A DNA stretch of 64,000 bases from Heliocidaris erythrogramma (Eukaryota > Echinodermata > Echinoidea > Camarodonta > Echinometridae), in the NCBI GenBank assembly GCA_025617745.1, contig CM046857.1:30181514-30245513 (forward strand), written 5' to 3'. The translations under genes and the position numbers were made by a program. Below, one piece after another: positions 24,401 through 32,200 of the stretch. Position 1 is the stretch's first letter. Each line of letters begins with the position of its first letter. The notes beneath the pieces were generated by a model. That model was not told where the DNA came from and ran no database searches. It was given only the letters and a program-made list of their open reading frames with translations.

Positions 24401-25100
24401 CCAAGGTTGGATTGCCCTTAGAAGTTGCTTGTTTTTTGTTTTGTTGGTTATTGTTTTTTTTTTGCTGTTGTATTTGGATTGCTTTTGTTTATTATTTGTT
24501 TTGTTTTCATTTTTTTTCATGGTTTTAAGTTAACTAACAGTAATATTACTTATTATATTAGCTAAGTTTTATTTCAATATATTTATAAAAAAAATAGGCA
24601 ATCCTAGGTTTTAGCGGTCTAAATTATTTTAGGTTGCTAACTAGGGTTAGGGTTAGGGTTAGGGTTAGGGCATAGACGAGCTGAAGTTAGCAACCTAAAA
24701 TAAGTTTAGACCGCTAAAACCCAGGATCGCCAAAAAATAGAACGATGAATGAAAAGTTAAAGAAAGGCATGATTGAAAACAAAAACAGAAAGAAACAAAA
24801 CAAAACAGAACAAAGACAAAGCATAATAAATACAAAAGTAACAAAAACAAAAACAAAAACAAAAACAAAACAAAAAACAACAACAAAGTAAAATAAAAAG
24901 TCAAGGACAAACAATTAAAAAAACACAACTTTGAAATAAACGAATGGGACCGAAGAGTATTATTGGTGTATTTTTAATTTACCTCGTTTAACCAATTCCT
25001 GCTTTTCTTCTGCCTGAAATGGATATCGAAACAGCAAACGGTAACCCTTTGAACCAGATGATACTAATATTATGCTTAAAGGAGTAACCTTAGAAGACAT
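9479..25100 (-). CDS. NPRL3: GATOR1 complex subunit NPRL3 (nitrogen permease regulator-like 3)
   Basis: Fourteen coding exons in transcript order: 25100-24983, 21839-21740, 21099-20964, 20450-20385, 20118-19965, 18922-18847, 17883-17778, 16762-16571, 15586-15480, 14268-14148, 13883-13821, 13219-13042, 12322-12136, 9641-9479. All phases join, giving 588 aa (human 569). With NPRL2 and DEPDC5 it forms GATOR1, the lysosome-surface GTPase-activating complex for RagA/B that restrains mTORC1 when amino acids are low. Matches to the family in order: [20 protein letters not shown] (longin-type N-terminus), [133 protein letters not shown]. The loop at [17 protein letters not shown] is low complexity, as in the family. 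The exon 12 donor (CAT|GTACGT) was chosen by phase. Introns 1 and 13 are the largest and full of repeats. Confidence 0.96.
9862..11391. repeat. Dispersed repeat family R1, copy b (fullest copy, interrupted)
   Basis: Ends are inverted: TTAAAGATAAAGTTGAGTTCTG at 9862 and CAGAACTCAACCTTCTCTTAA ending 11391. Without the 724-bp insertion at 10337-11060 it is about 0.8 kb. Other copies at 29876-30256 and 39838-40245 share CTGAAAAGCACATG-type sequence, ATGTTCGGCCCG and the TIR. It has no coding frame, so it is a non-autonomous DNA element by structure. It lies in NPRL3 intron 13. Confidence 0.65.
10337..11060. repeat. TATGCCTCCGCC element with internal tandem units and DR1 motifs
   Basis: Ends TATGCCTCCGCC (10337-10348) and GGCGGAGGCATA (11049-11060) are inverted. 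The right end also forms a hairpin around CCACCTTCGGTGG. The interior is about four tandem units of roughly 180 bp, each with GACCTCTGTGACCTCTGACC, CCCCAAAATCTAATCAGTTC and GGTACCAAGTTTGAAGTTC. TGACCTTTGACCT at 10537-10549 is a perfect DR1 (AGGTCA-A-AGGTCA on the minus strand). It is inserted in R1 copy b. Relatives are at 15122-15328 and 48169-49221. Confidence 0.75.
11392..12135. other. Remainder of NPRL3 intron 13, no supported feature
   Basis: AT-rich intronic DNA between the R1 repeat and exon 13. I see no coding similarity, RNA gene or clear repeat structure. Confidence 0.4.
12575..12756. repeat. MITE, copy 1 of 2 flanking NPRL3 exon 12
   Basis: 182 bp with inverted ends TAATGGAGTGTTGCAAGAA and TTCTTACAACACCCCATTA. 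Subterminal TTGCAATTGATTGCAA-type blocks occur at both ends. The core AAGCGCATCTTCTTGAATGG is almost identical to the copy at 13334-13499, in the same orientation. Confidence 0.8.
13334..13499. repeat. MITE, copy 2 of 2 flanking NPRL3 exon 12
   Basis: Nearly identical to 12575-12756 over about 165 bp, but the left terminus is truncated (starts AGAAAGTTGCAATTGATTGC). The right end TTCTTGCAACACCCCATAA is intact. It lies in NPRL3 intron 11, so exon 12 is bracketed by two direct copies about 0.76 kb apart. Confidence 0.8.
13958..14148. other. NPRL3 intron 10 with a short poly-C run
   Basis: A run of about 15 C begins just after CAGTACAA near 13960. The rest of the intron is AT-rich with nothing recognisable. 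Confidence 0.5.
14443..15121. repeat. Possible element in NPRL3 intron 9 with CCACCCCCCC ends
   Basis: AACCACCCCCCCAGAT near 14443 is loosely inverted at GGGAGGGGGGGTGGAAT near 15117. The right end is preceded by a CpG-rich block (GTTTTTTGGCGCGATCGCGT near 15060). The interior is AT-rich with no coding signal. The end match is short and of low complexity, so this is tentative. Confidence 0.3.
15122..15328. repeat. TATGCCTCCGCC element, 3' part, with two overlapping DR1 motifs
   Basis: This matches the right part of 10337-11060 through AACCCGAAAACATAATGCCT and the terminal CCACCTTCGGTGGGCAGAGG hairpin. TGACCTTTGACCTTTGACCT at 15137-15156 contains two overlapping DR1 sites. The left end is missing. 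Confidence 0.7.
15690..16215. repeat. 520-bp polypyrimidine tract in NPRL3 intron 8
   Basis: The plus strand is mostly C and T (TTCTCTCC, CCTCCCCCCTC and similar) with scattered purines, so the NPRL3 pre-mRNA is purine-rich here. The long Leu/Ser/Pro frames across it are low-complexity artefacts. The sequence from 16216 to 16570 contains GGCAAGT/ACTTGCC-type short inverse motifs but nothing I can classify. Confidence 0.75.
16879..17058 (-). mobile_element. SINE-like element with a 7SL-like head
   Basis: Read on the minus strand it starts AACTGGGCGTTGTGGCGTGC and continues GCCTGTAATCCAGCTA. This is strikingly like the 5' end of 7SL RNA/Alu (GGGCGCGGTGGC, GCCTGTAGTCCCAGCTA). About 70 nt from the head is GGTTCGAGAC, a good RNA polymerase III B-box. 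The tail CTTTCGGATGGTGACGTTAA is shared with 25422-25527. The head similarity is from memory of 7SL, not from a search. Confidence 0.5.
17249..17337 (-). repeat. tRNA-like SINE fragment with duplicated A-box
   Basis: On the minus strand TGATAGCTCAGTGGTAAACA occurs twice, 33 bp apart. It matches the tRNA A-box and D-arm pattern (TAGCTCAGTGGT). TTGTTCAAAAG lies where a weak B-box might be. It cannot fold as a complete tRNA, so it is read as a tRNA-derived SINE relic with a small tandem duplication. Confidence 0.45.
17376..17585. repeat. Possible dispersed repeat with CTTTCG/CGAAAG motifs
   Basis: Repeated motifs AACTTTTGCGG, GAAACTTTCGCAAA, GAAACTTTCATGAA and AAAAGTTTCATGC occur within 200 bp. 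A related piece is at 38690-38765. Structure suggests an inverted-repeat element in NPRL3 intron 7, but the ends are not clear. Confidence 0.35.
17884..19879. other. NPRL3 introns 5 and 6, no supported feature apart from exon 6
   Basis: AT-rich intronic DNA surrounding NPRL3 exon 6 (18847-18922), which is listed with the gene. I found no coding similarity, RNA gene or clear repeat in the intronic part. Confidence 0.4.
19880..19955. repeat. TATAAC/GGTCCCA repeat family fragment
   Basis: It contains TTATAACAAGGTAATTTTCA, CTCCCAAGGTCCTTGTTATA and GAGGTTCTACTATA, matching 7767-7948 and 38141-38325. Only one end is preserved. It lies 9 bp from NPRL3 exon 5 in intron 5. Confidence 0.55.
20451..22568. 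other. NPRL3 introns 2-3 and part of intron 1
   Basis: Apart from exons 3 (20964-21099) and 2 (21740-21839), the sequence is AT-rich. A 29-bp perfect palindrome, GTACAAGCTTATC/GATAAGCTTGTAC, lies at 22436-22464. Nothing else was recognised. Confidence 0.4.
22569..23160 (+). repeat. 590-bp foldback MITE, copy A
   Basis: Ends TTAAAGGGCAATCCAACCTT and AAGGTTGGATTTCCCTTTAA are inverted. Inner arms pair around GTTGTCCAC and ATTTGAAATTCCC-type blocks. The general end plan (TTAAAGGG...CCCTTTAA) is shared by the MITEs at 1961 and 60680. It lies in NPRL3 intron 1. Confidence 0.8.
23835..24420 (-). repeat. 590-bp foldback MITE, copy B, inverted relative to copy A
   Basis: Its left arm (GGAAATCCAACCTTAATGGC) matches the inverse of copy A's right arm, and its right arm (CCAAGGTTGGATTGCCCTTA) the inverse of copy A's left arm. 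The two therefore form a large inverted pair about 0.7 kb apart inside NPRL3 intron 1. The spacer 23161-23834 shows no supported feature. Confidence 0.75.
24421..24530. repeat. T-rich (TTTTG) low-complexity tract
   Basis: Irregular TTTTG/TTTGT repeats. The complementary CAAAA-type tract lies at 24770-24905, on the other side of the telomere-repeat hairpin. Confidence 0.6.
24597..24731. repeat. Hairpin element with TTAGGG telomeric repeats in its loop
   Basis: The left arm GGCAATCCTAGGTTTTAGCG (to about 24643) pairs with the right arm ending CGCTAAAACCCAGGATCGCC (24685-24731). The arms are about 46 bp. The loop (24643-24670) is four to five TTAGGG repeats. The element is a miniature inverted repeat with internal telomeric sequence, in NPRL3 intron 1 and 252 bp from coding exon 1. 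Confidence 0.8.
24770..24905. repeat. A-rich (CAAAA)n low-complexity tract
   Basis: ACAAAAACAAAAACAAAAAC and related repeats. It reads as a run of Phe/Leu codons on the minus strand, which explains the spurious open frames there. It lies close to NPRL3 exon 1 (24983-25100). Confidence 0.7.
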
Positions 25101-25421
25101 TTTCCTCGGCGTTTCTCTTAAGTCTTTTAAGACTGTCTTAATATCGTTATTGCCTTTTCCAATTCCAATGTCATGTCATGTGTTTCGTAAAAAACCAAGG
25201 TAGGCAAGCAATGCAAATAAAATGCCCATATTTTGAAAGTATATTAATTTTTTTTTTGTTACAAATTGTGAAATAATTGTAGTTTATTGTAATATATTCG
25301 ATGTCATCACAATAATAGCGTATTTGATGTAATAACCCGTAGGCCTAATTGACCCGTAAATATTGCATTCTCTCCTGTATTTCTGATTCATGCAGTCCCA
25401 AACGTTCTCTTTTGTGTTAAT
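25101..25421 (-). promoter_or_regulatory. Probable NPRL3 5' UTR and proximal promoter
   Basis: This is the sequence immediately upstream of the NPRL3 ATG (minus strand). The first 40 nt read GAAACGCCGAGGAAA before the ATG, and no good splice acceptor is seen there, so the 5' UTR is probably continuous with coding exon 1. There is no clear TATA box. The region is AT-rich; the CpG-rich copy of the repeat at 26890-27577 is the nearest CpG island-like segment. Confidence 0.35.
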
Positions 25422-25527
25422 ATGTGTGTATGTAATTGGGTTTTTACAGACGTGTATCAATCAGATATCGTCAGATATGATTATTTACGTCTGGGACCGA
25501 CCTTTAACGTCACCATCCGAAAGACGT
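25422..25527 (-). repeat. Tail fragment shared with the SINE at 16879-17058
   Basis: On + it reads GTAATTGGGTTTTTACAGAC, CGTGTATCAATCAGATATC, then CCGACCTTTAACGTCACCAT, matching 16879-16970 in the same orientation. Similarity stops at GAAAGAC, right where the LINE-related sequence region begins. The 7SL-like head is absent. It is either a truncated SINE or a piece shared between SINE and LINE. Confidence 0.65.
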
Positions 25528-25571
25528 GTACTCTACTTACAATTTTTTATAGTAGAATACTGTTAGAATTC

Positions 25572-26729
25572 GAATGCCAGCTTATATCTGCCATACATGA
25601 TATAGCAGAGAAAGTGGACCACAAGAAACAGATTGATCTGATTGTAATGGATTTCCAGAAAGCGTTCGACAAGGTGCCCCACCAGAGGCTACTTTCAAAA
25701 CTATTGTCTTATGGTATTTCAGGAAAAACCCATAAATGGATAACAGAATTCTTGACAAACCGCAAACAAAGGGTTGTTGTTGAAGGGGAGCAATCAGAAT
25801 GGGTGACAGTGGAATCGGGCGTTCCCCAGGGTACAGTTACCGGACCTTTGTACTTTATTATATTTATTAATGACTTGCCTAACGGATTGAAGTCCACCTG
25901 CCGCTTATTTGCTGATGACTGCATTATCTATGACCAAGTGTCTAACATGGTAGATGCACAGAAGGTGCAAACAGACCTGGACAGACTAGCAGAATGGCAG
26001 GCAAGATGGCAGATGGATTTCAATACCAAGAAATGTCATGTATTACACATAACTCACTCCAGAAATCCAGTGAAATACCAATACACACTTAATAACTCCC
26101 CACTTCCAGAGTCAAAATCCCATACATATCTAGGAGTCGACATCTCTAACGACTTGACCTGGAATGTACATGTTGATAAAATATGTGCAAAGGCTAATAG
26201 ATCTCTTGGTTTTATACGCAGGAACCTCTTTGATTGTGCCCAAAAGATTAAAGATATGGCCTACAAGACGCTGGTAAGGCCGACCCTAGACTATTGTTCA
26301 ACTGTCTGGGATCCTCATACTCAAATACTAATAAATAGAATTGAAGCCATACAAAATAGAGCAGCTCGATTTGTCACAGGTGACTACTCCAAGTATAGCA
26401 GCGTCACTGCCATGAAGCAGAGGCTGGACTGGGAAATGCTGCAAACGCGCCGAAAAGTGAACCGCGTAACAACATTTCGCGAGGCACTTGCGGGTCGCCT
26501 ATCCATCCCAGTACGAAAAGTCCTGCGTCCGGTTCGAAGGTCTCTCCGGAAATCATCTTCATCAAGCTTCATCCCAATCTTCGCCAACAAAAACTGTTAT
26601 AAATACTCATTTGTACCGAGAACCATCCCAGACTGGAATTCCCTCACAACCGCAACCATTGAAATCAACACTACAGAAACCTTCAAAAGAACAGTACTTC
26701 AAATCTTGACAAAACAAAACAAAAACTAA
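25572..26729 (+). pseudogene. LINE reverse transcriptase, C-terminal part, frame open
   Basis: About 385 codons in one frame, ending TAA 26727-26729. It encodes the palm to thumb of a non-LTR retrotransposon reverse transcriptase: LIVMDFQKAFDKVPHQRLL, GVPQGTVTGPLYFIIFINDL, RLFADDC (catalytic FADD at 25906-25920), KKCHVLHIT, SHTYLGVDISNDLTW, LVRPTLDYCSTVWDPH, then a C-terminal tail. The endonuclease domain and N-terminal fingers are missing, so it is a 5'-truncated insertion and not a host gene. The CR1/L2/Jockey group is likely. The frame has no stops, so the insertion is probably young. The upstream ATG at 25422 lies in unrelated repeat sequence. Confidence 0.9.
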
Positions 26730-26835
26730 AGCACACCTTCTCTCTCCACGCCACCTACATCAGCGCACACCCTGCCCGGTTGGCTCCTACCTTGGGGCGT
26801 TGGGCAGTACACCACAAGAAGAAGAAGAAGAAGAA
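25572..26835 (+). mobile_element. 5'-truncated non-LTR retrotransposon with (AAG)n tail
   Basis: The reverse-transcriptase frame is followed by a short GC-rich 3' UTR (ACCCTGCCCGGTTGGCTCC near 26770) and ends in CACAAGAAGAAGAAGAAGAA (to about 26835). A simple-repeat tail is typical of CR1/L2-type elements. I found no clear target-site duplication by eye. It sits in the divergent spacer between NPRL3 and PTCD1. Confidence 0.8.
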
Positions 26836-26889
26836 TGCCCATTATTTTCTTGTTTCGTCATGCATGTCATGTTCGTGGTCGAGATCACT

Positions 26890-27577
26890 CATAGCTACAT
26901 TCCTATACTTCGTGTGTATAATTTAGGCAGTCATACACCTCAACTTTTTAAAACACCACTGCACAAAAGTCACAAACATTCACTCAAAATCGGCATTTAG
27001 TTTACAAAAACCGACAACAAAATATCCAAGAAATACAATAAATTCAACTCACCGATGTTGGAAAAGATATTTCCAAAAATCAAATCCGTAATTTACTGTT
27101 GATTCTCGCGAAACGAGCTATCGGAGTCATTGTGTACATTTCCTGGTCGCCGCGGGCGCTGACATCTCCCCAAAAGAGTTTTGTCCTTAAAAATTTGGTC
27201 CCTATGTGGCATACACGGAAAGTCACGATTTTCTGTGTGCGCGATCGTAAAGATCGATGTGCGCTTGCGATCCCGAGTTTCTTCGTGGACAAACATTTTA
27301 TTGGCCGATTTTAGTCTAAGACATCGGCAGTATGTAAACAACACGCGATCGCGAAACAAATCGGCGGGGATTTCTCCGGTTTTGGACAAGATTTTGACTT
27401 TGGATTTTGCTGAAAATATCAAAAGTTCTTCCTAACGGCCATTTGAGGTAGGAGTGAGATTTTTAAGGGCTGAATTTGAAAGCAAGGTATTTAAAATATT
27501 TATCTTATTTTCCCCCCATACCTTTAGTACATGCGACAGAAAATACCAACTATTTTACAGGAATGTACCCGGGAGTG
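26890..27577 (-). repeat. Unclassified CpG-rich repeat (A-B-C unit), inverted copy
   Basis: On the minus strand the order is A (about 149 bp, from CACTCCCGGGTACATT), B (about 390 bp, CpG-rich, GCGATCGCGTGTTGTTTACA) ending in a donor-like G|GTGAGTTGAAT, then C (TTGGGGTCGG... to TACACACGAAG). The same blocks occur at 53311-54697 and in part at 52199-52620. The open frame of B is broken here by indels near 27210-27235, so the protein is not conserved in this copy. It lies between NPRL3 and PTCD1. Confidence 0.8.
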
Positions 27578-27938
27578 GTCGAGATCGAGATTGGGCAAGG
27601 TAAGAGTTTTCACATCCCTGTCATGCTGCTTTGTGGGACTACCTGGGTCAATGTGCAGGCATGGCAGGGGCGGCGGGGTGCTAGCTTTAATTAAAGGGGC
27701 ATGCATTACGGCCGGCTTGACTGTCGAGTGTCAGTGTCACTTTGTCTTTCAACATCAAGCCATACACATGATACACGGGACGCAATCTTTCCTACGGATA
27801 GACAAGTAAACAAACAAAATCAGTGGGCAAGATTCATCCATTTCCACGTACGGTGAACCATGCAAACTACCTTTGGAGTTTGCAAAAATCGTCCTCTTTC
27901 GTTTCAGTCACTTTCAGCTCATCTGACCACTGCAAAGA

Positions 27939-28035
27939 TGGGCAGCGTTTCATCAAATGTTCATAAGTACAAGTTCAGCGACATCCCATTGAAATACGAA
28001 CTTGTACTTATGACGGTTTGATGAAACGATGCCCA
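27939..28035. repeat. 97-bp MITE with GTTTCATCAAA ends
   Basis: TGGGCAGCGTTTCATCAAA at the left is inverted as TTTGATGAAACGATGCCCA at the right. Inner arms TAAGTACAAGTTC/GAACTTGTACTTA also pair. The end sequence resembles the ends of the 1-kb element at 51196-52198. Confidence 0.75.
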
Positions 28036-28301
28036 GATCATGAGAAATGTGAAAAAAAATTACAATTTATGGCGGTAACGATGTGGATTTCCTGACCGTT
28101 CACGTGCAGCTTTTGCTGTGCGATTAGCATTACAGAGACTGCGAGATCGGCACGGAATGTGCTGTAGATGAACGGAGTACAAGGCTGAGCTGTTCCGATG
28201 TGCGAGATGTTGGCACAATTAAATTTAGCATGCCTCGTCGGAACAGCTTAGCGTTGCACTGCCTTGTATTACCTGTCTCAAAATCTCTGGCTCTGCTGAC
28301 A

Positions 28302-28303
<2 letters not shown>

Positions 28304-28335
<32 letters not shown>
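28304..28335. repeat. 32-nt poly-C run
   Basis: Uninterrupted C, followed by GGTCAAAC. It is in the NPRL3-PTCD1 spacer. The flanks 28036-28303 and 28336-29067 show no supported gene. A CpG-containing patch at 28745-28860 could belong to a PTCD1 promoter. Confidence 0.85.
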
Positions 28336-28338
<3 letters not shown>

Positions 28339-29067
28339 CAAACTTTACATACATGTAGGTTGTCACATTTGGAGTTAGGAAGAAAATAGCTTACAAAAAT
28401 TCAATTCAAAGGAATAATATTGGATCAAGATAGTCAGACCCACTCACACTTATGCGAGGTTATTGTATTTGTAGATAAGCTTGCACCCTGTACATTCCTA
28501 CCACAAAGAATTGCCTCTCATGTTATAGGCATAGCAAGTGTGTGATCTCTAGCACATATGTGATATGTGTGCTGAAAAGGAGCAAGATCACCGGCAAAAA
28601 ACTACCTGAAAATTTCACTTGATTAAGATGATAAAGATTCTATTGAAGCATCTGGTATATGAAATCAGATATTCTATCATCCTAAAATGTAGAAGGAAGT
28701 ATTTTCTCAAAACTGGCTATTATATTGGTGTTTTCACCTCTTCAAGTTAGAGGTTGCGTCCGCCGCCGAAATTGACACAGCCCCACATAGTGATGGTTCC
28801 ACGAGTGAGATAGACCTAGATTCTAGACTCCACGCCAGCAATGTTAGCGGGTCAATGCAAATGCGTATTGACTCTAACATCCTAGTTTCCTACTTTGTTA
28901 GAAATAGAACTCGGTAATAGAAGGAATTTTTTTCTTCCCTATTGTAAGGGATGGAGAGCAGGGAGTTCCTCTAGCTTAGTAAAAGCAATAGCCTTGATGA
29001 TCTCTGCTTTTAGAGCAGGGCATTTTCTAGTTTTCTCAATTTTTTTCAGCACATGCCCCCCTTGGTT

Positions 29068-29148
29068 CTGAAACATATAGTCATCCATCCATAATCGATC
29101 TATAGATCTAGATGAATAATGTAGGTTATGGATGGATGACTATTTCAG
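29068..29148. repeat. Hairpin just upstream of PTCD1
   Basis: CTGAAACATATAGTCATCCA pairs with TGGATGGATGACTATTTCAG around a central AT-rich loop. It ends 63 bp before the PTCD1 start codon, so it may lie within the 5' UTR. A possible splice acceptor (AAATGTTCAG) follows at about 29179. Confidence 0.6.
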
Positions 29149-29211
29149 AAGCCATATTTTTGTTTTATTAAATGTTCAGCTTAAGAGGAGATCACACACA
29201 GGAGAAGCAAT

Positions 29212-32200
29212 ATGGCCCATGCTTTGAAGCAGACCTCCCACCATCTGTGGTTGATATCAAGAATCTGCCATGAAACTTTGTGTCAGAGGTCACCAACATT
29301 CTACCAGTCATTAAGAAGAGCACTCTCTTCACACCAATCCCTGAGAAGCTACACATCTGGTCATAGAGAAGAGGAGGAATACAGATATGAGTACTCTCTA
29401 ACCAAAAAGTACACCTCTACTCCAATGTCAGCAGTAGATGAAAGAGAAGGAAGAGAAGGAGAGGATGGTGGAAAGAAAGAAGAACAAACCTTTGGAAGGC
29501 TCTCTACTAAGTTTAAGCATAAGGTAAAGGAGACATTTTGTTGACATGAGAGTAATCTTCAAGGAGAATGCATCATTAGTTCAGTACTTTAAGAAAAAAA
29601 AATGTGTTTGTAGATTAGTAGATACCTCATTTGTCAATACAAGGCAATGGGGAGGGGTTTTAAAAATATGTCATTTTTTTTCTTTTCAACTGTTATAAGA
29701 TATGAGTTACTCATTAAAAATACCACTTTACTTCAGAGCGTGACGTGCAGTGATTTGGCATTTTGGGAAAGATTATAAGTTTCACAAATATTTTGTGGTT
29801 TCTGTAATTGTACTTGTAAATGTACATTAAATGTATTTCTAGGATTTATCATCTTATCTATCAAGGAGGGCTCTTTTAAATATAATGTTGCATTCTGGTC
29901 ATGCGATTTTGTTGTGAAAGAATCTGTCACAAAGCAATTGGGAAAGGTTGATGATGTCCAAAAAAGAATTGGTGTCTACTGTGAGCTTTTTGAATCATCA
30001 AAATTGACAAAATCTCGCTGAAAAGCACATGATCTGCACACAGAAATGGGTATATGGGACTGCACACACATGTGGCATGAATGTTCGGCCCGTACACTTC
30101 AGATATTTTTCGTCATATTTCCAATATGATGGCATTTGAAGAGTAACCCTCTTTAGGGATGTTTCTACTATGATGTTCTTCCAAACTGACATAAAAGGAA
30201 TGAGATAGCTTACAAATTATTTTTCACCTTTCCCAGAACTCAACCTTCCCTTTAAACAGGATTTCAGAATGCTAGAATAAATATGTTCATTATGATCAAT
30301 TCTATAACTCTTTATTTTCAGTATCAGCCACTTGGTAGCGATGTAATAGAGGAAATACAGGAGGCTGAGCTGGGTAGTGAATGGGTGCAGCCTCGTGTCC
30401 AGAGAAATACTCCTATCTGGTATGGCAATCAGATGAAGAAACTTATCAAGGAAGATATGGTTAGTTCTATCATCATAACTCTTAATCCTGGATTCAGATA
30501 ACTGTATTCTATCTATCTTCCTATCCATCTATCTACACTTTTTTTACACTTTAGCATTTCTATCTATCTATCCACATCTATCATGTACATGTATCTATGT
30601 ATCTCCATATCTTTCTTCATATTGGTCTGTCTATCGATCTGTATACAGTACAGTACCTGTCTATCTGTATATCTATATTTTTTATTTGTCTATTTATCTA
30701 TCTATCTATGTACCTATCCAACTATCTATTTGTCTATCATTTTGGTATCTATTATCTACATGTATATATCTCTATTATCTATTTATTTGCCTATGATTTT
30801 ATGTATCTATTCTATCTATTTTATTTATCCTTCTATCTATATATCTATGTATCTTTCTATCTATATATCTGTTATCAATTAAAAATCTATTTATCTATCC
30901 GTCTGTCTACCTTACAGCCTCCATTGATCTTTCTATGAAGCCAATGACATGCCAATATATGATATCTATCAATATCAAATATCTATTTATCTATTGATTG
31001 ATCCATCATTCAACAGTTGATTAGTTGATCAATTCTTTATCTCTTTTTTTTCTTTTCCCATCTGTCTTTATTCATCTCTGTATCAATATTTACAATTACC
31101 AAATCAGTATGTACATGTAAACCACAAACAGTTGTAAATTGATTGCTACCTTATAAGGAGAGATCTTTACAGATAAGATGGACTTCTATAAACATGAGAC
31201 ATGTGTCTTGAAGAGGCTATCAAGAAATATTATCTGTATAAATACTAGGAGATTGTATCACCATTGGTCATCATCTGATAATTCTCTCTTCTGTCTCCAG
31301 TGAGGTAAAATAATGGTCTACATGTAATTGTCATTGAATTTATGAATATGATTAAAGATTTTCTAATTGTTGTTAAGTACGACCATTATTCCTTTATCTC
31401 TATGTCTAGTTATCTGAAGCCATTGAGATGCTAGAGGTGACAATGTTGAAAGAAGCAAAGGTGTTCCCAACAGAGTATAACTATAATATCCTGATAGGGG
31501 CTTGTGGAAGAGCAGGCTACACAGAGAAGGCTTTCAAACTCTACAACAGGGTAAGCTGATTGTTTGTCGAATATCCTTTATATTGTAGGGTCAGAAGGGG
31601 AGTGAGTCCAGAGTGGGCCTGGTCTCACACCAGACACAAAAGCTAATATAAAATTATAAATATGTATGAGCATCACTTCGGTCTTCACTCATTGCAGACT
31701 TCTTGACCTGTTTTGAGAGGAGGGGTGAGTCTTATCTGGATTGGTAGTGGATTTTCTGTTACAGGAATGTCATCTGCACTACTTGATGCAGATTGAGATT
31801 TTCTCCTTGTGGATACGCTTTTTGTTTTACACAAGATTAGTGGGGAAAAATGAAAGCATGTGAATATTAGGTATTGTGCAACCAAGGAAATAAACACCCT
31901 TGGCTGATGCGCTATGCTCTAGCTTCTGTTTTATCTGTCTACTATTACATATCCATTTTTTTCTGCATATTTATACAGATGAAACCCTCAAATGATAAAA
32001 CTCATATAAACCAAAGAAATGGATAAAACTGAATACAATAGAAATTCATAAGACATTGAAATTCATATGAATTTAAATGGAATTGATTTTTTTTAAAGCA
32101 AAAATTGTTGACAAGATCTTGAGGGGAGGTATGATGGTATAGTGATATTCATATGAATCATTTGTCTTTATTATCGTACAGATGAAGGAGAGAGGATTAG

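Noticed and set aside
24643-24670. Chromosome end or telomere fusion
   Set aside because: Only four to five repeats, enclosed by inverted arms and flanked by ordinary NPRL3 intron on both sides.
25422-26729. 435-residue host gene
   Set aside because: It is the C-terminal part of a LINE reverse transcriptase fused by chance to an upstream ATG in another repeat.
30583-30938. Tyr/Leu/Ile-rich membrane proteins
   Set aside because: Translation of a (TCTA)n microsatellite.
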